DNA of 6,676 nucleotides from an uncultured bacterium. GTDB taxonomy: Bacteria > Bacillota > Clostridia > Oscillospirales > Acutalibacteraceae. Each line of letters begins with the position of its first letter. The first letter of the stretch is position 1. Position numbers and translations under genes: made by a program. The stretch is from assembly GCA_905215105.1 (NCBI GenBank), contig CAJMOI010000113.1, forward strand, positions 1 to 6,676, given 5' to 3'. Positions 1 to 4,904 of this stretch are shown piece after piece. Below the pieces are notes generated by a model. The model was not told the DNA's origin. It was given only the letters and a program-made list of their open reading frames with translations, and searched no databases.

Positions 1-1908
1 CCTGCCGTTATTTTTGGTTCTGACGGACTTGAGGGCTGTGAACATTCGATTTTTGAGATCCTCTCCAACTCCATCGATGAGGCCAGAGAGGGCTTTGGCA
101 ATAAAATTATCGTCACCCGCTATGAGGATCACTCTGTAGAGGTGGAGGACTTCGGCCGAGGTATCCCCGTGGATTTTAACCAACGGGAACAGCGGTATAA
201 CTGGGAGCTGGTGTTCTGTGAAATGTACGCCGGCGGTAAGTACAACAACGCTCAGGGCGGCAGTTATGAGTATTCTCTGGGTCTCAATGGTCTGGGTCTG
301 TGCGCCACCCAGTATGCTGCCGAGTATATGGACGTGGATATCCGCAGCGGCGGCAGCCGGTATACTCTTCATTTTGAAAAGGGCGAAAACGTAGGCGGGC
401 TCCATCGGGAGGAGTATTCCAAAAAGGACACTGGCACCCGGATTCGCTGGAAGCCCGATTTGGAGGTCTTTACCGACATCAATGTGCCTGCGGAATACTA
501 TCTGGATATTATCAAGCGGCAGGCCATTGTCAATGACGGCGTGACGTTTATTTTCCGCAATGAAGTAGACGGCAAGTTTGAAACCACCGAGTTTTCCTAT
601 GAAAACGGCATTGTAGACCACGCCAAAGAGCTGGCCGGAGAGGACAGCCTGACTTCTGTCCAGTTCTGGCAGACTGAGCGCAAGGTGCGGGACCGGGATG
701 ACAAACCGGAATATAAAACCAAAATCAATGTGGCGGTGGCCTTTTCCAACAAGACTCACGCAGCGGAATATTATCACAATTCCAGCTGGCTGGAGCATGG
801 CGGCGCACCGGATAAGGCTGTGCGCAACGCCTTTGTCTATCAGATTGACGCATATCTCAAGCAGAACGGGAAATACAATAAAAACGAAAGCAAGATTACC
901 TATCCCGACGTGGAGGATTGTTTGATTATTGTGATTTCCTCTTTCTCCAACGTGACTTCCTATGAAAACCAGACCAAAAAGGCCATTACCAACAAGGGTA
1001 TTCAGGAGGCCATGGTGGAAATGCTCCGCCATCAATTGGAAATCTACTTTATTGAGAATCCCATGGACGCGGACAAAATCGCCGGACAGGTACTCATCAA
1101 CAAGCGCAGCCGTGAGGATGCCGAAAAAACCCGTCTGAACCTGAAAAAGAAGCTCACCAGCAACATGGATATGACCAGCCGGGTGGCAAAGTTTGTAGAC
1201 TGCCGCAGTAAAGACCCTGCCCAGCGGGAAATCTTCATCGTGGAGGGTGATTCTGCATTGGGCGCCTGTAAGCAGGCGAGAAACCCGGATTTTCAGGCCA
1301 TTATGCCCATCCGCGGTAAGATTTTGAACTGCTTGAAGGCCGATTACGACAAAATTTTCAAAAGTGAGATTATCACTGATTTGATTAAGGTACTGGGCTG
1401 CGGCGTACAGGTCAAGTCCAAAGCCAACAAGGAGCTTTCTTCCTTTGACATCAACGCCCTCCGATGGAACAAGGTCATCCTCTGTACCGATGCCGATGTG
1501 GACGGCTTCCAGATTCGCACGCTGCTGCTGACCATGCTCTACCGGCTGACCCCCGATTTGATTCAGGCCGGAAAGGTGTTTATCGCCGAGTCGCCCCTGT
1601 ACGAAATTACCTGCAAGGACGACACCTATTTTGCCTATAACGAGCGGGAAAAGGACGAGTTTTTGAAAAAACTGGAAGGGAAGAAATTTACCATCCAGCG
1701 CTCCAAGGGACTGGGTGAAAACGAGCCGGACATGATGAGCCTGACCACCATGAATCCGGAAACCCGCCGTTTGATTAAGGTACTGCCCACTGACGCAGAG
1801 CAGACAGCCGCCGTATTTGATTTGCTGCTGGGCGACAACCTGGCGGGCCGGAAAAGCCACATTGCCGAAAACGGCCATCTGTATATTGACGATCTGGATA
1901 TCTCATAA
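1..1908 (+). CDS. parE: Type II DNA topoisomerase subunit B, ParE/GyrB-like, divergent, 5' partial
   Basis: ATPase and Toprim subunit of a type II topoisomerase; it drives ATP-dependent strand passage with the A subunit encoded next. The frame is open from base 1, so 635 residues are visible and the true start is outside the window. The GTG at 142 lies inside the ATPase domain and is not the start. GHKL ATPase motifs (visible numbering): E19 and N23 in FEILSNSIDEA, D50/G52/G54 in DFGRGIP, GLNGLG at 94-99, and the transducer lysine in QTKK at 324-327. Toprim motifs: EGDSA at 415-419 and the metal-binding triad D497/D499/D501 in DADVDG. The C-terminal QRSKGLGE starts at 566. Expected full length is about 660 residues, as in ParE and short GyrB, with no proteobacterial-type insert. 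The usual GLHGVG histidine is Asn and the RYKGLGE tyrosine is Ser. The fold is certain; parE rather than gyrB is inferred mainly from the partner subunit. Confidence 0.9.
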   Translation, partial: PAVIFGSDGLEGCEHSIFEILSNSIDEAREGFGNKIIVTRYEDHSVEVEDFGRGIPVDFNQREQRYNWELVFCEMYAGGKYNNAQGGSYEYSLGLNGLGLCATQYAAEYMDVDIRSGGSRYTLHFEKGENVGGLHREEYSKKDTGTRIRWKPDLEVFTDINVPAEYYLDIIKRQAIVNDGVTFIFRNEVDGKFETTEFSYENGIVDHAKELAGEDSLTSVQFWQTERKVRDRDDKPEYKTKINVAVAFSNKTHAAEYYHNSSWLEHGGAPDKAVRNAFVYQIDAYLKQNGKYNKNESKITYPDVEDCLIIVISSFSNVTSYENQTKKAITNKGIQEAMVEMLRHQLEIYFIENPMDADKIAGQVLINKRSREDAEKTRLNLKKKLTSNMDMTSRVAKFVDCRSKDPAQREIFIVEGDSALGACKQARNPDFQAIMPIRGKILNCLKADYDKIFKSEIITDLIKVLGCGVQVKSKANKELSSFDINALRWNKVILCTDADVDGFQIRTLLLTMLYRLTPDLIQAGKVFIAESPLYEITCKDDTYFAYNEREKDEFLKKLEGKKFTIQRSKGLGENEPDMMSLTTMNPETRRLIKVLPTDAEQTAAVFDLLLGDNLAGRKSHIAENGHLYIDDLDIS

Positions 1909-1910
1909 GA

Positions 1911-1916
1911 AAGGGG
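1911..1916 (+). promoter_or_regulatory. Ribosome binding site of the topoisomerase A subunit
   Basis: AAGGGG sits 9 nt before the ATG at 1926, inside the 17-nt gap after the B-subunit stop. It fixes the A-subunit start, and there is no room for a separate promoter, so the two genes are read from one transcript. Confidence 0.75.
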
Positions 1917-1925
1917 ACGGGAGAA

Positions 1926-4163
1926 ATGGCGAGAAAACGAAGCGACAGCCAGCCTGCCAGACGCGCTGCCAAACCGAAGGGCTATATTGCCGGAGCCGGT
2001 GAAGTGGTGGAGCAGCGGATTACCGACACGCTGGAAAAGAACTATATGCCCTATGCCATGAGTGTCATCATGTCCCGGGCCATCCCGGAAATCGACGGAT
2101 TTAAGCCTTCCCATCGAAAATTGCTTTACACAATGTATAAAATGGGGCTGCTTAATTCCGGCCGTATAAAAAGTGCCAACATTGTGGGCCAGACCATGAA
2201 GCTGAACCCCCACGGTGACGCGGCGATTTATGATACCATGGTGCGCCTGTCCCGTGGCTATGAGGCACTTTTGCACCCCTATGTGGATTCCAAGGGTAAC
2301 TTCGGTAAGTTTTATTCCCGGGATATGGCGTGGGCTGCTTCCCGATATACGGAAGCCCGTCTGGATGCCCTGTGTCAGGAGCTGTTCAAGGACATTGACA
2401 AGGATACCGTGGACTTTGTGGACAACTACGACAACACCATGAAGGAACCCACCCTGCTGCCTGCCACCTTCCCGTCGGTGCTGGTAAACGCCAACACCGG
2501 CATCGCCGTAGGTATGGCCAGCTCCATTTGCCCCTTTAACCTGGCGGAAGTGTGTCAGACGGCCATTGCCCGGATGCGTGACCCGGAGCACGATTTGCTT
2601 TCCACGCTGCTGGCGCCTGATTTCCCCGGCGGCGGTCAGATTATTTTTGACCGTAAGGCTATGGAGGATGTGTACCGCACCGGTCGGGGCGGTATTCGCG
2701 TGCGTTCCCGGTATACCTATGACAAGTCCGCCAACTGCATCGACATCACTCAGATTCCGCCGACGACCACCATCGAGGCCATTGTGGAAAAGGTCATCGA
2801 GCTGGTCAAGCAGAGCAAGGTAAAAGAAATTGCCGACGTCCGAGACGAAAGCGGTCTGGAAGGTCTGAAAATCACCATTGATTTGAAGCGGGGTGTTGAC
2901 CCTGATAAGCTGATGCAACGGCTTTTCAAAATGACGCCGCTGGAGGATACCTTCTCCTGTAACTTTAATGTGCTCATTGCCGGTACCCCTAAAGTGCTGG
3001 GCGTGGGTGAACTGCTGGACGAGTGGACGGCCTTCCGGGTGGAATGCGTGCGCCGCCGCACCTATTACGATTTGCAGCAGAAGCAGCAGAAACTGCACCT
3101 TCTGCGAGGTTTGCAGGCCATTTTGCTGGATATCGACAAGGCTATTGCCATTGTACGGGGTACCGAAGAAGAGCAGGAAGTGGTCCCCAACCTGATGATC
3201 GGCTTTGGCATTGATGAAACCCAGGCGGAATATGTGGCAGAAATCAAGCTGCGCCATCTGAACCGGGAATATATTCTGAAACGTACAGAAGAGATTGACC
3301 AGCTGGAAAAGGATATTGCCGATTTGCAGGCCATTCTGGAATCCAAATCCCGGGTGAAGACCATTATTATCCGGGAACTGGAAGCTGTGGCGAAAAAGTA
3401 CGGCCAGCCGAGAAAGAGCCAGCTGCTTTATGCCGATGAAATTGAAGAGTATTCCCCCGAGGAGGACGTGCCGGATTACGCGGTAAACCTGTTCTTTACA
3501 GCCGAGGGGTATTTCAAGAAGATCACGCCTCTTTCTCTGCGGATGAGCGGGGAGCAGAAGCTGAAAGAAAACGATCAGGTAATTCAGCAGGTGGAAGCTA
3601 CCAACAACACGGAGCTGCTATTCTTTACCGACAAATGCCAGGTGTATAAGACCCGGGCCAGCGAGTTTTCCGACACCAAAGCCAGTGTGCTGGGTGACTA
3701 TATTCCCGCAAAACTGGGCATGGATGAGGGAGAAAGCGCTGTCTATATGGCAGTGACCAGGGACTATAAGGGCTTTATGCTGTTTGTATTTGAAAACGGC
3801 AAAGTGGCCAAGGTGGAAATGAGCGCTTATGCCACCAAGACCAACCGGAAAAAGCTCATCGGCGCCTATAGCGATAAAGCGCCATTAGCGGCGGCGGTCT
3901 ATGTGCCGGAGGACTGTGAGTGTTTGCTGACCTCTTCTGCTGGTCGCCTGCTGCTGATGCACACCGGTTCCATTCAGAGTAAGTCCAGCCGCAGCACCCA
4001 GGGAGTTGCGGTGATGACACTGAAACGGGGACAGAAAGTGATGAGCGCAAAGGTGTATGAAGAGGGAATGCTGAAAAAACCGGATCGTTACCGCAAAGCC
4101 ATTCCTGCACTGGGTGCTATGCCGGCTCCGGAGGATACTCAGGGCGAGCAGCTTCACCTGTAA
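1926..4163 (+). CDS. parC: Type II DNA topoisomerase subunit A, ParC/GyrA-like, no GyrA-box
   Basis: DNA-cleaving subunit (745 aa) that pairs with the B subunit just upstream. A basic N-terminal tail (1-19) leads into the winged-helix breakage-reunion domain. The catalytic tyrosine is Y141 in AASRYTEAR. NPHGDAAIYD at 94-103 aligns with the quinolone-resistance region, and I193 in GIAVGM matches the DNA-intercalating isoleucine. The tower and coiled-coil region runs to about 495 and ends in a KYGQPRKS stretch typical of the family. The C-terminal domain (about 517-712) shows roughly four beta-pinwheel-like units. At the place where GyrA has its QRRGGKG box, after the GYFKKITPLSLR strand, there is only MSGEQKLKEND. 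Without that box DNA wrapping is unlikely, which favours topoisomerase IV-like relaxation and decatenation. The length also fits ParC (about 750-810) better than GyrA. Position 99 is Ala where GyrA has Ser83. The A-subunit identity is secure; the parC label is an inference. Confidence 0.9.
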   Translation: MARKRSDSQPARRAAKPKGYIAGAGEVVEQRITDTLEKNYMPYAMSVIMSRAIPEIDGFKPSHRKLLYTMYKMGLLNSGRIKSANIVGQTMKLNPHGDAAIYDTMVRLSRGYEALLHPYVDSKGNFGKFYSRDMAWAASRYTEARLDALCQELFKDIDKDTVDFVDNYDNTMKEPTLLPATFPSVLVNANTGIAVGMASSICPFNLAEVCQTAIARMRDPEHDLLSTLLAPDFPGGGQIIFDRKAMEDVYRTGRGGIRVRSRYTYDKSANCIDITQIPPTTTIEAIVEKVIELVKQSKVKEIADVRDESGLEGLKITIDLKRGVDPDKLMQRLFKMTPLEDTFSCNFNVLIAGTPKVLGVGELLDEWTAFRVECVRRRTYYDLQQKQQKLHLLRGLQAILLDIDKAIAIVRGTEEEQEVVPNLMIGFGIDETQAEYVAEIKLRHLNREYILKRTEEIDQLEKDIADLQAILESKSRVKTIIIRELEAVAKKYGQPRKSQLLYADEIEEYSPEEDVPDYAVNLFFTAEGYFKKITPLSLRMSGEQKLKENDQVIQQVEATNNTELLFFTDKCQVYKTRASEFSDTKASVLGDYIPAKLGMDEGESAVYMAVTRDYKGFMLFVFENGKVAKVEMSAYATKTNRKKLIGAYSDKAPLAAAVYVPEDCECLLTSSAGRLLLMHTGSIQSKSSRSTQGVAVMTLKRGQKVMSAKVYEEGMLKKPDRYRKAIPALGAMPAPEDTQGEQLHL

Positions 4164-4176
4164 AAATGCAATGAAA

Positions 4177-4207
4177 CGGCCCCTTCCGGAAGTTCCGAAA
4201 GAGGCCG
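4177..4207 (+). terminator. Hairpin after the topoisomerase operon, possible weak terminator
   Basis: The arms 4177-4185 and 4199-4207 pair (CGGCC with GGCCG, then CTT with AAG) around one C-A mismatch. A second mismatch is followed by an inner CGGA/TCCG stem (4187-4190 with 4194-4197) and a 3-nt loop. It starts 14 nt after the A-subunit stop, a typical place for a transcript end. The following bases (AAGAGTTTCCCC) hold no proper T-run, so it may be a weak terminator, a 3'-end stabilising hairpin or part of a larger structure. Confidence 0.4.
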
Positions 4208-4276
4208 AAGAGTTTCCCCGTGCAAACGCGGTACCGAAGAAGCTCTTGATGGTAGGATATGCGTTTTTCAGAGCTT
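4208..4276 (+). other. Structured spacer with alternative stems
   Basis: Three pairings can be traced. A 5-bp CCGTG/CGCGG stem with one G-U pair (4218-4222 with 4227-4231) has a CAAA loop. It sits inside AAGAG (4208-4212) paired with CTCTT (4243-4247). The same CTCT bases can instead join a perfect 7-bp stem, AAGCTCT (4240-4246) with AGAGCTT (4270-4276). The last two stems exclude each other. No known RNA family is recognised and no convincing reading frame is present. Confidence 0.3.
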
Positions 4277-4320
4277 TATGCAGAAACTGAAAGATTTTTC
4301 CCGGCTTTGCAAGGAAATGC

Positions 4321-4349
4321 TTGCGTATTTTCCGGGATTGTGGTATGAT
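4321..4349 (+). promoter_or_regulatory. SigA-type promoter of secG
   Basis: A -35 box TTGCGT (4321-4326), a 17-bp spacer and a -10 box TATGAT (4344-4349) preceded by an extended-10 TGG (4341-4343). Transcription would start near 4356, giving a leader of about 28 nt before the secG ATG. This makes secG its own transcription unit rather than the tail of the topoisomerase operon. Confidence 0.7.
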
Positions 4350-4368
4350 ACGATAAGTAGTTTGATAC

Positions 4369-4374
4369 AGGAGG
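4369..4374 (+). promoter_or_regulatory. Ribosome binding site of secG
   Basis: A perfect AGGAGG lies 9 nt before the ATG at 4384. It selects this start and rules out a longer overlapping frame that opens at 4278. Confidence 0.85.
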
Positions 4375-4383
4375 CAGCAGAGT

Positions 4384-4632
4384 ATGGGCGCAGTTCAGAT
4401 CATTTTTGGCGCTGTATTGCTTTTGTTTTCCATTGCAATCATCCTGATCGTCCTGCTTCAGGAAGGTCATCAGAAGAACGTGGGCGTTGTCACCGGCGGC
4501 GCAGATACCTTTTTCTCCAAGAATAAGGCTCGTTCCATTGATGCATTCCTGGCAAGATGGACCAAGGTGATTTCCGTTGGATTCTTTGCAATGGTGATTA
4601 TTATCAATATCATCATGTATTTCAGCGCCTGA
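4384..4632 (+). CDS. secG: Preprotein translocase subunit SecG
   Basis: Small integral membrane subunit (82 aa) of the SecYEG channel. It helps SecA-driven export of unfolded proteins across the cytoplasmic membrane. Two hydrophobic segments are visible, about 4-25 and 62-81. The family signature lies between them: LLQEG at 24-28 at the end of the first helix, then a glycine-rich GVVTGGADTFF stretch (34-44) and a basic loop ending in LARWTKV. Length matches the usual 70-85 residues of Gram-positive SecG. The start is fixed by a strong AGGAGG. It has its own promoter upstream and a strong terminator 20 nt after the stop, so it is probably made mainly as a single-gene transcript. The secG-rnr order is common in Bacillota and supports the call. 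Confidence 0.95.
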   Translation: MGAVQIIFGAVLLLFSIAIILIVLLQEGHQKNVGVVTGGADTFFSKNKARSIDAFLARWTKVISVGFFAMVIIINIIMYFSA

Positions 4633-4652
4633 TCAAACAGGTATGATAAAGT

Positions 4653-4683
4653 GCCCCGCCGTTTCCGATGGCGGGGCCTTTTT
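4653..4683 (+). terminator. Intrinsic terminator after secG
   Basis: A perfect 8-bp GC-rich stem, GCCCCGCC (4653-4660) with GGCGGGGC (4670-4677), extended by a G-T and a T-A pair at the top. A C and five T residues (4679-4683) follow at once. This is a textbook Rho-independent terminator and separates secG from rnr transcription, at least in part. Confidence 0.92.
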
Positions 4684-4858
4684 CTGTCTGTTTGGCGGTT
4701 TTTCATAAAAGTAATCATAGCCTGCAAAAAAAGTCAAAAGATTTGATTTTCAGCGGAAAGATTGCAAAAAATAAGTTTTGTGTATGTACGATCTGTGGGA
4801 GTGCGCCCGGGAACAGGAGAAAGGCTTCCGGAATACAGAAGAAAAACCGGAACGGGTC

Positions 4859-4883
4859 TGTCAAAAGGGCAGGCCGTTTGACA
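4859..4883 (+). promoter_or_regulatory. Perfect 7-bp dyad next to the rnr ribosome binding site
   Basis: TGTCAAA (4859-4865) is exactly complementary to TTTGACA (4877-4883), with an 11-nt spacer. It ends one base before the AAGGAG Shine-Dalgarno. It could be an RNA hairpin that tunes ribosome access or a DNA operator; the sequence alone does not decide between them. The family of any regulator is not recognised. Confidence 0.45.
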
Positions 4884-4884
4884 C

Positions 4885-4890
4885 AAGGAG
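4885..4890 (+). promoter_or_regulatory. Ribosome binding site of rnr, unusually distant
   Basis: AAGGAG is the only strong site near the rnr start, but it lies 14 nt before the ATG at 4905, against 9 nt for the other two starts in the window. No ATG, GTG or TTG in the rnr frame sits closer to it. An in-frame TTG at 4878 lies upstream of it and so cannot use it. Confidence 0.6.
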
Positions 4891-4904
4891 AAAACGAAAA
4901 GAGT

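Larger units (their letters stand above)
4684..4904 (+). promoter_or_regulatory. Upstream region and structured leader of rnr
   Basis: This 221-nt region must hold an rnr promoter unless transcription reads through the secG terminator. The first 100 bases are AT-rich. The best promoter candidate is weak: TTGCAA (4762-4767) with TATGTA (4783-4788), spaced only 15 bp. Two inverted repeats follow: TTCCGG (4826-4831) with CCGGAA (4847-4852) around a 15-nt loop, and TGTCAAA (4859-4865) with TTTGACA (4877-4883). The region has no stop in the rnr frame back to 4650, but its translation looks unlike RNase R. Confidence 0.4.

Noticed and set aside
142..144. GTG as start of the topoisomerase B gene
   Set aside because: The catalytic Glu and Asn of the GHKL fold are encoded upstream of it (codons 19 and 23 from base 1), so this GTG is an internal valine and the gene is cut by the window edge.
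1635..3257. 540-aa open frame on the minus strand
   Set aside because: It runs antisense across the end of the B subunit and most of the A subunit, both of which have unmistakable conserved motifs. Its translation has no recognisable domain. Long antisense frames are expected opposite codon-biased genes.
4278..4526. 82-aa open frame overlapping the start of secG
   Set aside because: It begins upstream of the secG promoter, has no Shine-Dalgarno at its start, and its second half is secG read in another frame.
4878..4883. Consensus -35 hexamer TTGACA
   Set aside because: No -10 box at 16-18 bp follows; the nearest candidate (TATGAG at 4904) is 20 bp away and overlaps the rnr start codon. The hexamer is better explained as the right arm of the dyad.
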